DNA from: Gracilaria domingensis
Taxonomy: Eukaryota; Rhodophyta; Florideophyceae; Gracilariales; Gracilariaceae
Reading direction: 5' to 3'
Assembly: GCA_022539475.1 (NCBI GenBank)
Contig: VCMS01000407.1
Location: 1-64,000 of the forward strand
DNA length: 64,000 bases
Below are positions 29,920-39,159 of this stretch, one piece after another; position 1 is the first letter of the stretch; each line of letters begins with the position of its first letter. A model generated the notes under the pieces. It did not search any database. It was not told where the DNA came from and saw nothing but the letters and a program-made list of their open reading frames with translations. Made by a program: the position numbers and the translations under genes.

Positions 29920-31556
29920 TTAAATACCCCAAACTGGCTCGCGGCTACCGTGAAGCAATCTACGTGGTAGCAGCGAGCCAGTTCGACGTAATACTAACCG
30001 CAAGGTTATTTGTAACGTCCAAAAGTACGTTTTGTTTGCGCCGCAGCTTTGCCGTAGTTTTGGTACCCAACCCCTAAGAGATGCTTTACTAATACCTTCC
30101 CAGCTCAACTCCTTCAACTCGCTTTCAACCATTTTCTTCAGCAAAGCATCTGGCCCCCCTCTACCGAAGGTGTGAACATGCCAAAACTGCCCAAGAGCTC
30201 CACGGGGTTTTTAGGAACCATGTATGGACCACCTTCCTCCGGCTCAATAAGCCCTTCCCCACTCTCAGTTGCGTCTTCCACCTTCTCGGCACGGTTACCC
30301 CAATTTCGGGTGAGCGACTCACCTTCGAGCCATAGCTCACTTGTTTCTCTCCTTGCCCACGTCAGCATGTTGTGATACACTGCTCGAGCAACCCCTCGAA
30401 ACTCGTCGCACACCTCAATTTTATGCTTCTTTCGACCTGTCTGCCCAGGTTCACCAGCACGTGTACTCCTATCTCCCTCCTGTTTCAGTGCCCCTCTTAG
30501 CCCTTCAATGACTAGATCCTTCTCTTCAAGCCTCTTTTTCAAAGCCGTACTCTGCTCTTGGGCGACCTTCACTAGAATTCCCCGAACCATCAAGTCCTCT
30601 TGTAGCGTCTTAACCTTTTCTTTCAAGCAATTCAGTTCATTTAAAAGATCAGGTCTGTTCATAGAGCTTGAATTCACACCAGTTTGGATATCTTCCGTTA
30701 TTTCCCTAGCTTCTTCGGCGACAGGCCCCGGTAATGCCGCAGGATTCGGTGTTATTTCGTTATCGGAACTATCCTCATGTGCCATAGCCTTAGCCACGAG
30801 AGGCTGCAGGCGTTCTGTGTCCACCCTTGGCACGGCTCCGAGCTCCAACTCCCGTGTCTGTCCTCCTCCATGGCATGGTATATCAGATGAAATGGGCCTC
30901 GTACGAGCTGCAACGGCCCCCGCTCTGAAAAGAGGGGAAGGTCGAAAAGTAACTCGTCTATCAGTTGTCTCTAGATTTCTTATTGTGTTTCTCCCTTGTC
31001 CGGACCCATTGCGAGGCATGATACGATTCATAGCGGCCCCAGTTCTAGAAGACAGGGATGGACGTGACGATCTTAATATACTAGGGCTCTCACGACTTAT
31101 CGTCATTGTCCCTTGTTGTCCAGATCCACTGGGCGGCGTAACCCGCGCCCCAGTAGCTCCGGTCTTCGATATCGGCCGGGGACATGAAGGTTTTGGTGTC
31201 ATACGAACCTCTTCGGTTCCAGTTGTCATGCCCTCCTGTCCTGACCCGCTGGGCCGAGTTACCTCATCTTCTTGAGGAGCAGAGACAGATGCACGATTTG
31301 CATTATCGGCAGTTGACGGCACGACATCGTTCGCTGATCCACGAATTCTTGACGCAATCCCGGAAGACGCTCCGCTGCGAGATGGGCGAGAGAGTCCTGT
31401 AGAAGGACGCCCACTGACTCTCTCCTTCGTCGAGGACGACTTCCGTTTAGGAAGTGCGGTGCTTGTAGCCTGATTCGTATCATCCGATGCTCTTCTCTTC
31501 TTCTGTCCACTCTTGTTCCGCTGCGTACTATTTCGCTTTCTCGGCGTTATACCCAT
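29920..31556 (-). pseudogene. Basic, coiled-coil protein with frameshift at a G6 run
   Basis: ATG at 31556 (MGITPRKRNSTQRNKSGQKK) opens a 472-codon frame ending at 30138. Just before its stop, after a GAGGGGGGCC run, the next frame reads PDALLKKMVESELKEL.. and stays open to 29920, so one base in the G-run separates two halves of what looks like one protein. The N-terminus is basic and Ser/Arg-rich with a repeated (S)GSGQ.. motif (about five times). Residues about 300-350 form a coiled coil (LNCLKEKVKTLQEDL..). The C-terminal region is unlike anything I recognise. Same strand as, and 180 bp downstream of, the methyltransferase-SET gene, so it is probably part of the same element. Confidence 0.5.
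29932..29983. repeat. Hairpin, 18-bp stem
   Basis: AACTGGCTCGCGGCTACC is repeated inverted at 29966-29983 with one mismatch around a 16-base loop. It lies between the Harbinger partner gene and the next ORF and could mark an element boundary. Confidence 0.65.
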
Positions 31557-31806
31557 GCTGTGGAGATAAACAGGGTAATGAAACGAAATTGTTGGGGAGG
31601 GGGGGAGGGGGTGGGGGGGGGGGTGCATGGTTCAGATATTCCGGGAGACTCCGCAGTTCCTGCTTTTTAGGAATTTGAGGTGCTCAATGGGTCGCAAATA
31701 TCGCCGTTACAGATGAAGAGCTCCAGTATACATGTACAACAACGCGTATTGCAGGCAGCTGCAACACTCACAAGCATATTTACTTTCTATTCGGTACTGA
31801 ACTCAT
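31557..31806. other. Short gap with G-rich tract
   Basis: A run of G8-G12 blocks (31588-31625, plus strand) precedes the coiled-coil gene; on its own strand this is a C-rich leader. No gene was seen. Confidence 0.5.
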
Positions 31807-34263
31807 CTATTGCTCCAATGTCAGAGCCCAGTCCCAGGCGTACTGCTCTCCGTAGTCGAAATACAACTCTTCGCCCCTCTCAATATCTCTTACTGCTCTA
31901 CAACGAAGTAGAGCATAGTTAGAAAGGTCTGACTTGAACTGTATCACGGACTTCGCTTCCACCACCTGCAAATTGGCACTTCGAGTCCTGTTTGACCGGG
32001 GCTCCGATAAATCGGGATCCCCGGCATGATATCCGGCGTCGTTAATGTAGCCCCCGATACAAAAAGGCGCCGGGACAATGTAGACTTCGCTCTCCTTTCT
32101 ATCCTGAGCCTGTCCTGGTCTGTTCCTCAGGTGCAGAAACTCCGTACCAGTCACAATGACCATCATAGAAAACAACTTGTACCGCACTGGAGTTGCTCCG
32201 AGACAGCCACTTCCATACGTTAAGTGTCTTTCCTTCCGGTTCGTCAGATCCGTGTATACCAAAGTTCCATAGAAATGACAGATAGTTTCCCCAGCCAATA
32301 TCTTATGTTCCGTGAACACCCCCATACCAGCACGGGGATGTCCAATCTTAGAAGATGCTATATGTAAGCGATAGCGATTGGCTTCAACAGTCAACAGCAT
32401 ATGCATATCCATAAGATTCAGAGCTCCTCGGTACTTCCCCTCCCAAAGATCTACAGTACGCTGTCCACACTTCTCGACAAAGTCCCAGTCCTTCCAGTAT
32501 CTTCCAAGGAACTGAGTAATATGTCCAGGCATCACTTGGTACTGGGGGTAACGAAATGGAGCCTCCCATTCAAGCCGACCTCGGTCCCGATGTGGAACCC
32601 GTTCATAGGTCGTTGAAGCCGCATCCACCACCTCCTGTTCAACCAGGATGTCATTCTTCCCCCCGCGAATAACTTCGGCCATAAGAGTCGTTAGATGGTG
32701 CTTCGCATGGCTGAAACATGGCCTATTCTTCTCGCACCCCAAGAACTTCCTATGCTTTGTCAGCGATAGGCACGCCATACCCGTAGAAAAAGTTCCCGCG
32801 AACATGTCCATGACAAGATCACCCGGTCTTGTGAAGCGACATATCAACTCCTTCATCAACTCCCTCGACTTCTGCTCCGGTCTTATGTACTGCCCACCTG
32901 GTACTGAGCTACCTGGCTCATGTACCTTCCATGTCAACCACTCCCCCGCCCTCGGTTTGGGCACCCGGTCAATTACATTCCTGTTAGCCGGGAAAGTGGA
33001 AGGAATGAAATTGTTCTCCTCCTCAAATGGAGTAAGACTGGCTTCCTCCGATGGTCGCAATCCACGCTTCACCCCATGAACGGCGTACTCCGTTACGGGC
33101 TGTATCCCAAACTTCCGTGGATTCCCTCCAACATTACTGCGATCCCGGATGAACACCAGTGGATTCGCATCCACTTTAAACGAAGGCATGAGTTCTGGTT
33201 TACCTTCGCTTCCAGCTTCATCTTTCGTACTCGCCGTTTCCGAAAGTATCCTGTGCCACACATGAAACTGTGCCATGGCACAGAATATAATGAAGTGCCC
33301 ACCTGACCGAAGCGCGGAACTTATTAAGTCAGCCGTACGGATCATGTCTTTCTCACTGAAGACATCGTGACCACTATTCCGTTTGTTCCTCTTCCTTCGA
33401 GTGTTAAAGGGAGGGTCTGTTAGGACAAGCTGTGTCTCACCCCATAAAATCTCACTCTGATTCACAAACGTTTCGTGTGTGTGCCTCAGGTCCTTCATGT
33501 CACAGTTGTACGCTACAAAGTGTGACTTTCTCATCCCCTTCCACACCTTGTCCATATTCATTCGAAGGAGACTGGATATCCCCTTCATGGGCGACTCAAT
33601 ACCAGTCTTTTGGATGTTGTAACCAGCAACCCGAGATTCATGCTCCGCAAGATTCACCGGCTTCTCGAACTCGTCGCTATCGGAGCTCACGAGGTTCATA
33701 TACTCTCGACGAGGTGGGGGTGGGGCAGACTTGGTCGAAGAAGGTTCGGCATTACCGGAAGTTTTAGGGGTTTTCGTGAGTTCAATATCAAGTTTCGCGT
33801 GAATGCCGACATGGAACCCTGCCGCATGACGCATATCCTGTATCGGTTTCCATAGCAACTCCGAAAACTTCTGAAATCGAGCAGGCAACTCACCGGAGTC
33901 AGAGCTAGATACCGTATCCATCCGTATCTCCGAAAACTCTATCCAGTTCCTCATCTGATCAACCCGTAAGCTATAGAGGCTATCGTGGGTGCATATGGTC
34001 TCGAGGTCTGTCAAAAACTCCTTAGCCAGTATTCGCAGGTTTGTATCGCATTCATCACTCAAGGTCTCCACCGATCCACTAGTACTGCTCTGTGGCACAT
34101 CCTTTGTGTTGAATCGAGTACTCTGGCTCGGGGGGCATAACCAGACTCCCGTGTCTCTAGCGCTGTATACTTCAACGTCTGCATATTCATGTAAATGTAT
34201 GGTTTCACCATGTGCTGAACGTTCGTGTATCCAAGATGAGCCGCAAAACAACTCCATGCCCAT
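31807..34263 (-). CDS. Beta-class DNA methyltransferase fused to a SET domain
   Basis: An 818-codon frame. Residues about 278-300 hold the amino-methyltransferase motif IV, LVLTDPPFNTRRK. Residues 480-512 hold motif I, GDLVMDMFAGTFSTGMACL, followed by LGCEKN. Motif IV before motif I is the beta-class order (CcrM and type III Mod proteins), which methylate adenine N6 or cytosine N4 in DNA. Residues 632-810 are a SET domain: RAGMGVFTEHKILAGETI, an FYGTLVYTD turn, GGYINDAG in place of the NH motif, and a C-terminal RGEELYFDYGEQY. SET domains methylate lysines, usually on histones. The ATG at 34263 overlaps the upstream ORF in another frame, and the real N-terminus is probably that ORF. A DNA- plus protein-methylating fusion inside a mobile element is striking. 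Confidence 0.8.
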   Translation of the reverse strand: MGMELFCGSSWIHERSAHGETIHLHEYADVEVYSARDTGVWLCPPSQSTRFNTKDVPQSSTSGSVETLSDECDTNLRILAKEFLTDLETICTHDSLYSLRVDQMRNWIEFSEIRMDTVSSSDSGELPARFQKFSELLWKPIQDMRHAAGFHVGIHAKLDIELTKTPKTSGNAEPSSTKSAPPPPRREYMNLVSSDSDEFEKPVNLAEHESRVAGYNIQKTGIESPMKGISSLLRMNMDKVWKGMRKSHFVAYNCDMKDLRHTHETFVNQSEILWGETQLVLTDPPFNTRRKRNKRNSGHDVFSEKDMIRTADLISSALRSGGHFIIFCAMAQFHVWHRILSETASTKDEAGSEGKPELMPSFKVDANPLVFIRDRSNVGGNPRKFGIQPVTEYAVHGVKRGLRPSEEASLTPFEEENNFIPSTFPANRNVIDRVPKPRAGEWLTWKVHEPGSSVPGGQYIRPEQKSRELMKELICRFTRPGDLVMDMFAGTFSTGMACLSLTKHRKFLGCEKNRPCFSHAKHHLTTLMAEVIRGGKNDILVEQEVVDAASTTYERVPHRDRGRLEWEAPFRYPQYQVMPGHITQFLGRYWKDWDFVEKCGQRTVDLWEGKYRGALNLMDMHMLLTVEANRYRLHIASSKIGHPRAGMGVFTEHKILAGETICHFYGTLVYTDLTNRKERHLTYGSGCLGATPVRYKLFSMMVIVTGTEFLHLRNRPGQAQDRKESEVYIVPAPFCIGGYINDAGYHAGDPDLSEPRSNRTRSANLQVVEAKSVIQFKSDLSNYALLRCRAVRDIERGEELYFDYGEQYAWDWALTLEQ

Positions 34264-34946
34264 ACGACCTCACTGATAGCGAATCCCAGTCGATCACAGT
34301 TGTCTTTGGAGAACGACGTAAAAGTGGGTATGTACACAGATGGTGCATGGTTCACTTTTCGTTTCTTTTTCGTTTGTTTCTTCTTCATCATTCGGATGTT
34401 GTCGTTCTCTCCCACTATGTGGCCGAGGTATGATAAGTATATAACGACCTCAAATGCGTTCACAGCTGTTGGTGGGATGAACACTGTCGTCTTCAGAACC
34501 TGCTTTCTCCTGGTCATGAAATAACCAACCAGGCATCGCACCGGTAGGTATATACCCATATCCATAGAGAGAAGGAAAAAATCGCGCAGTCTCTGGTCCT
34601 CATCCCCGTCCTTCTTGTCAAGAAGCTTCGTTACAAGATATCGCTGTTCCACAGGTTTGTTATTCACAACACTCTTTCGCAGCTGTTGCAGTGTCAAGCT
34701 CTGCAGGTTCTTGGAGTTAGTGGCCTCCTCAAACATCTTCCTTGCCTCCGGAATATCCTTATAGTTCTCGGCGCAGAACTCTATTAACCCTCTAAACCCC
34801 ACGTCCCGTGGCCGATCAGGGCCTCCATCGCTGTTTGCCAAAGCATCGCGAAGAACCAAGAAAAGTCTGACATATGCATGGAACGCCGGAGGCGGAGCAC
34901 TCATGTCGATAGGATGTATCTCCTCTCCAACATCGGTGGAATCCAT
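34059..34946 (-). CDS. N-terminal part of the methyltransferase-SET protein, separate frame
   Basis: A 295-codon ORF from ATG 34946, which lies 13 bases outside the inverted-repeat arm. It is helix-rich, with a basic KKKQTKKKRKVNH stretch like a nuclear signal. It overlaps the 818-codon ORF by 205 bases. Good protein-like sequence lasts to about TALETRESGYAPRA; in the other frame good sequence starts near SQSTRFNTKDV. The switch falls on a C6 run (ATGCCCCCCGAG, near 34135). A single missing base there, or a short intron, would join the two into one protein of about 1040 residues. On its own I recognise no domain. Confidence 0.6.
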   Translation of the reverse strand: MDSTDVGEEIHPIDMSAPPPAFHAYVRLFLVLRDALANSDGGPDRPRDVGFRGLIEFCAENYKDIPEARKMFEEATNSKNLQSLTLQQLRKSVVNNKPVEQRYLVTKLLDKKDGDEDQRLRDFFLLSMDMGIYLPVRCLVGYFMTRRKQVLKTTVFIPPTAVNAFEVVIYLSYLGHIVGENDNIRMMKKKQTKKKRKVNHAPSVYIPTFTSFSKDNCDRLGFAISEVVWAWSCFAAHLGYTNVQHMVKPYIYMNMQTLKYTALETRESGYAPRARVLDSTQRMCHRAVLVDRWRP

Positions 34947-35294
34947 CGCTTCAGCGCAAACAACGGAGGCGAGCCTTTAAATGGCGACTTACGCTGGGCA
35001 CCCCCGCTTTCGGCAGCTCCTCCCAGCGCACTGCCAGTCTCGTCCGTGTCCGTGTCCGCTCGGAGCGATAGCGTCGCGTGTCGGAGCGATAGCGTCGCGT
35101 GTCGGCCACGTCGCGATTCGGAGCTATTGCAACGGTCCCGTATTGTGCTAAAAGTCGCGGATCAAGTGGGTGTGAAGTGCTAGTTTTCTCTAGTTTGATA
35201 TATGTGTACGGCGTGTGCAGCGAAATCACTGCCGGAAGTGCCGGGAGGAGTGTTTTGGGAGGTCTCCGGAAGGCGCCGGAATGTGACCAGAACG

Positions 35295-35368
35295 TGCCCG
35301 CGGGCGGGGGGGTCCGGTCGTGTTAGGGTAGGTACCCTAACACGACCGGACCCCCCCGCCCGCGGGCA
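35295..35368. repeat. Perfect palindrome P1 (36-bp arms)
   Basis: Arms begin TGCCCGCGGGCGGGGGGGTC and end in GTTAGGGTA, with a 2-base centre (GG). I found no mismatch. Each half carries one TTAGGG next to the centre. Confidence 0.9.
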
Positions 35369-35403
35369 TAAAATCGCACATTTTTCAAAAAATCGTCCAA
35401 AAT

Positions 35404-35479
35404 GTGCCCGCGGGCGGGGGGGTCCAGTCGTGTTAGGGTATCTACCCTAGCACGACCGGACCCCCCCGCCCGCGGGCAC
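35404..35479. repeat. Palindrome P2 (two mismatches)
   Basis: Same sequence family as P1, centre TC, arms about 37 bp with two mismatched pairs (CCAGTCG against CGACCGG, and GTTAG against CTAGC). Confidence 0.85.
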
Positions 35480-35760
35480 GTTTTCGACGATTTTTTGGCA
35501 CCCTCCGGAGACCTCCCAAAACACTCCTCCCGGCACTTCTTGTACCCACTGCGTCACCTCAGTGAACCATCCCGGAAATTAGGGAGTGTCTGGAGGGTGG
35601 AGAAGACGGGATGGTCACCTCAGTGCACCATCACGGAAATTAGGGAGTGTCTGGAGGGTTAAGATGACGGGATGGTGCACTAAGGTGACGCAGTGGGTAC
35701 AGGAAGTGCCGGGAGGAGTGTTTTGGGAGGTCTCCGGAGGGTGCCAGAATGTGGCCAGAA

Positions 35761-35838
35761 CGTGCCCGCGGGCGGGGGGGGTCGGTCGTGTTAGGGTAGG
35801 TACCCTAACACGACCGACCCCCCCCGCCCGCGGGCACG
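35761..35838. repeat. Perfect palindrome P3 (38-bp arms)
   Basis: Starts CGTGCCCGCGGGC with a G8 run; the centre is GG and the arms match exactly by eye. Confidence 0.9.
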
Positions 35839-35859
35839 TTTTGGGCGATTTTTTGAAAA

Positions 35860-35957
35860 ATGTGCGATTTTATGCCCGCGGGCGGGGGGGTCCGGTCGTG
35901 TTAGGGTACCTACCCTAACACGACCGACCCCCCCCGCCCGCGGGCATAAAATCGCAA
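35860..35957. repeat. Palindrome P4 with extended arms
   Basis: Same core as P1 with centre CC. The inverted match extends outward through TGCGATTTTATGCCC and GGGCATAAAATCGCA. The arms differ slightly at the G7/C8 runs. Confidence 0.85.
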
Positions 35958-36371
35958 CATTCCGGTGCCTTCCCGGGACCTCCCAAAACACGCCGCCGCG
36001 CAGTGATTTCGCTACACCCGGCCGCCGGTACGTTGGCGCCGCTGTCCACGTGTATTGGCGGGAGTAGGCTGTACATGGAAGTGAATGAGTGTACTCTTGA
36101 CTACTATGCAAAGCATTTGAAGAGCATGATTAGAGAACGCGACCATTGCTCGCGTGAGTCATCATTGCGCGAACTCCACGACTCTAAAGCGTACAATCAG
36201 TGTGCGAGCGGCCACGGACAGGACACGGACGAGACTGGCAGTGCGCTGGGAGGAGCTGCCGAAAGCGGGGGTGCCCAGCGTAAGTCGCCTTTTAAAGGCT
36301 CGCCTCCGTTGTTGTATCGTCCGAGCGAGCGTATTGTTGATATACACCTTTCACTGCAATAGCTGTTCAAC

Positions 36372-37300
36372 ATGAAGCCAACTCGTGTTCGAAAGCGTAC
36401 GCAAAGCGTGACTCCTCGCACTCGGCGGAGCCTCGATTATTGCAAGGTGGAATGCGGGTTTCTCTGCAGATGGATATTGAGGATGAAGGAAAGGTGATAG
36501 TCGGGGAAGCGTTGTTGCATGGAATTGGAAGTGTTCTACGCCGCGAGTTGCACGGGAAGCAATTGGACCCAGGTCTTGTGGTGGTTCATAATATTCTCAT
36601 CAGTCGAAGCGGTCAGACGTTCTACCCTTACCGGGCGGAGGGCCTGGATCTTCCACAATATATCCAGGATCTCCGGACGGCCGCTCCTTGGGATGAGAAA
36701 ATGATGGAACCGGTGGCAGCCAGCATTCCGGCGTCGAAGCGAGGAACGGTGAGCGCTATGAGTGAGGTGATGACGCCGACAAGCCGCACGGAGCCAATTC
36801 GAAGTTCATCAACACCGAGAGGTAGCGCATCAGTAGCACCTCCGCGGGCAGGTCCGTCGTCTTTACGAAGCGGTCTATGGAGACGAGAGCATCCCCAGCT
36901 ACGAAGCGGACAGGTCAAACAAAGTCTACCTCCGCTACGAAGCCCACTGCGTCGAAAAGGGCTTCTCCTGCGATGAATCAGACCGTCGACACAAGGGGAT
37001 CTTCTGCGTCGAAACAGACGGTTCAGCAGGGGACGGCTGTGCAAGAGGAGGAAGATGAGATCATGAAAGGTCCCCTTCCAGACGCGGATGCGCAATCCGC
37101 GCAAGGAGCTGGTCCATCTGTACCCCAAACTGCACCAGAAACTGCGGAGCAGCAGGACGATGACGTTGTGCTTCTGTCCGCAAGAATGGCACGTTCAAGT
37201 GTTTCTGGCGAGCGGTCTGGAACACAAGGGACACCTACTCGGAGCAAGACGTACAGACGAATTCGTCAGAAGGTACCAAAGGTGAACCTCAATCAGTACG
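36372..37300 (+). pseudogene. N-terminal segments of the ParB-like protein, frames shift
   Basis: ATG 36372 starts a basic peptide (MKPTRVRKRTQSVTPRTRRS). From about 36455 the neighbouring frame carries MDIEDEGKVIVGEALLHGIG and continues to about 36870. From about 36877 a third frame carries a repetitive Ser/Thr/Lys stretch (ATKRTGQTKSTSATKPTASK) and acidic residues to about 37290. All three shifts on the way into the ParB-like frame go in the same direction. Removing GT..AG segments of 23 nt (36447-36469) and 47 nt (36854-36900) would restore the frame at the first two, so very short introns are possible; indels are as likely. No domain was recognised; it looks like a charged linker or tail. 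Confidence 0.45.
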
Positions 37301-37301
37301 G

Positions 37302-38393
37302 ATGGTTGTTGTTACTGTTGACATCACTCTGGTGGACACTCCGCCCAATTTACTCCGTGGAGTAAGTAAACGCCACGTTGAAGCCCTTGTGAAGAGTATG
37401 GAGGAGCGGGGGATATTGCAGTCGATGGGTTCTCCAGTGGTGGCCTTACAAGATGCTACTACGGGAGAGAGGGATACTGACAAGGGACGCCTAACGAAGA
37501 AGTGCTTCATTGTAGATGGTTTGCATCGTCTGAAAGCTATACAATATTTGGCAGGGACTGGTGCACCGAAGTGGAAGCGATTAGCCAAGTTTTGGCGTTG
37601 CAATCTGCTGATACGAAGAGATGGGAGGCCCATTGGGATGAAGGAATTGTTATGTGTTGCTTCGTACCTCAATGAGTCGACGAGTACCATGCGAAGGATG
37701 ATGTTTGCAGACAAGATACACTCTATAGTTAGTGTGGTCGCCATTCTAATTGAAGATGTTGAGGGGGTGACGCCGGCAGACGTGGATCCTGCAGAAGTGA
37801 CAGAAGTGTTGAAGGAGAGCCAACTGATTGGGACTGTGCAAGAGCGTCAGTACCTGAGATATGCCAATGTCGCCCTGCAACTCATGTCTCGTGAGGGAAT
37901 GCTGGCCCATTTCGAGGATATATGTGAGACTGTGAGTGACATAGGTCTCACACATCTGTCCCATACTCCGCTATATGTTTTGGATGCCGAGGAGTTTTCC
38001 TTCATTCTTGATTGTCTTCAGATGTTTCTATTGAAGGGCAAGTCGACGAAGACAAAGCAATGGAAAAGCTTTGAGGAGGTTCGAGGTTTCTTTTATGATA
38101 GAGCAGTGTCTCTGTTCCGCGCGGCTAGAGCAGTGAGGAATGAACTGAACGAGGAAGAGTCCATGGAAGTGTTCCTGAAACGCGAAGTCAGTCTTTCTGC
38201 TCCATCGAATGAAGATGACGTTGAAGACCCAGACAACAACGCAGCTGTGTATCAGTTCCTTTTGGGACAAGTTGTGAACTTCAACACTTTGCCGCGTGTT
38301 CGGAGCAGGACGAACTCAATTAGAACTGCCACGACTTCCGTTCAGAATCGATTGCGGACGATGCTCAAGGTAATTCCGCCCCCGCACCAGTGA
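37302..38393 (+). CDS. ParB/Srx-like domain protein
   Basis: A 363-codon frame. The N-terminal 90 residues fit the ParB N-terminal/Srx fold: a strand VVVTVDITLVD, then RGVSKRHVEALVKSMEERGIL (like R....v..L..Si...G.l), then FIVDGLHRLKAIQYL, the GxHR motif that forms the nucleotide/DNA-binding loop. The rest is helical and unfamiliar. In bacteria such domains act in plasmid partition, as nucleases, or next to DNA methyltransferases on mobile elements. Here it diverges from a methyltransferase-SET gene across a palindrome array. The ORF stop follows a C5 run, after which another frame continues (38410-38769). Role inferred: binding the element's own DNA. Confidence 0.65.
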   Translation: MVVVTVDITLVDTPPNLLRGVSKRHVEALVKSMEERGILQSMGSPVVALQDATTGERDTDKGRLTKKCFIVDGLHRLKAIQYLAGTGAPKWKRLAKFWRCNLLIRRDGRPIGMKELLCVASYLNESTSTMRRMMFADKIHSIVSVVAILIEDVEGVTPADVDPAEVTEVLKESQLIGTVQERQYLRYANVALQLMSREGMLAHFEDICETVSDIGLTHLSHTPLYVLDAEEFSFILDCLQMFLLKGKSTKTKQWKSFEEVRGFFYDRAVSLFRAARAVRNELNEEESMEVFLKREVSLSAPSNEDDVEDPDNNAAVYQFLLGQVVNFNTLPRVRSRTNSIRTATTSVQNRLRTMLKVIPPPHQ

Positions 38394-38409
38394 AGCAGTC
38401 CGTGACAAG

Positions 38410-38769
38410 AGGAGGACTCCCGCTGCTGCTGCTGCAACATCTGCCAGTGAAGAAGGGGAGCCGCGAAGAAGTGCACGAGAACGGGCGCAGGTGAGTTATA
38501 GGGAAATTGAACACGGCCGAAATCGAGGTGCCATAGAAGTTCTGGATAGCTCTGAAGAAGAACAGCGGGCTCCGCCGAGGAAGAAACGGAGAAAGACTTT
38601 CACACAACAGATGAGATCTACTCTGAACAGCATGACACCGGATGACCTGATGTCTCAACTAAATGAACATGTGCTGAGAGGAAGGTCGATGAAGGTTCAG
38701 TTCGTGGCATTGGGAGAGGGAGCGAATGCAGAGAACGCAGGCAGTTCTGCATTTGTGGATGACGAATGA
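38410..38769 (+). pseudogene. C-terminal segment of the ParB-like protein, shifted frame
   Basis: Beginning near the CCGCCCCCGC run where the ParB frame ends, this frame reads TSEAVRDKRRTPAAAATSAS.., an Arg-rich stretch, an acidic LDSSEEEQ, a likely nuclear signal PPRKKRRK and a helical end, with a stop at 38769. It looks like the natural tail of the preceding protein. A CAGGTGAGT at 38488 matches a 5' splice site exactly, so an intron here cannot be excluded. Confidence 0.45.
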
Positions 38770-38774
38770 GCTTC

Positions 38775-38889
38775 NNNNNNNNNNNNNNNNNNNNNNNNNN
38801 NNNNNNNNNNNNNNNNNNNNNNNNNNNNNNNNNNNNNNNNNNNNNNNNNNNNNNNNNNNNNNNNNNNNNNNNNNNNNNNNNNNNNNNNN
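38775..38889. other. Assembly gap (N run)
   Basis: 115 unknown bases just after the ParB-like gene. The true distance to the next ORF is unknown. Confidence 1.
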
Positions 38890-39159
38890 CTGAGGAAGCA
38901 CGGACTTGTCGAGGTTGTACCCATATGATGCCCACTGAACCCATCATGGTGCGGTATGCCAGGCTGAGACCGCAGGGATGGCAAGGAAGAACGTAATTTG
39001 AGCACAAGGACCCCTGGTCAGAGTCATTCACTTGCCGAGGAAAGGTGCGGAGCTGCTAAGTGTCTCGAATCTCAGAGATGTACACCATCTTGTTTCTTTT
39101 GGCACGCCTGCAAGGGCTAACTCGCCTACGGGCGGAACATTTGTATGCAGTATCCCGTA

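Larger units (their letters stand above)
34959..36313. repeat. 1.35-kb nested palindrome between divergent genes
   Basis: Outer arms of about 100 bp (34959-35058 and 36214-36313, nearly identical) enclose two blocks (35236-35545 and 35702-36000). These surround a central inverted repeat (35546-35701, arms TGTACCCACTGCGTCACCT). Each block has inverted GTGCCGGGAGGAGTGTTTTG arms and two G/C-rich palindromes of 72-78 bp. The left gene set reads left and the right set reads right from this structure, with TTTAAA boxes in both outer arms, so it may serve as a two-way promoter. A 21-bp duplication (TCGGAGCGATAGCGTCGCGTG) lies at about 35057-35100. Confidence 0.9.

Noticed and set aside
35202-36111. 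ORFs across the palindrome array
   Set aside because: The same peptide appears from both strands because of the palindromes; no protein-like features.
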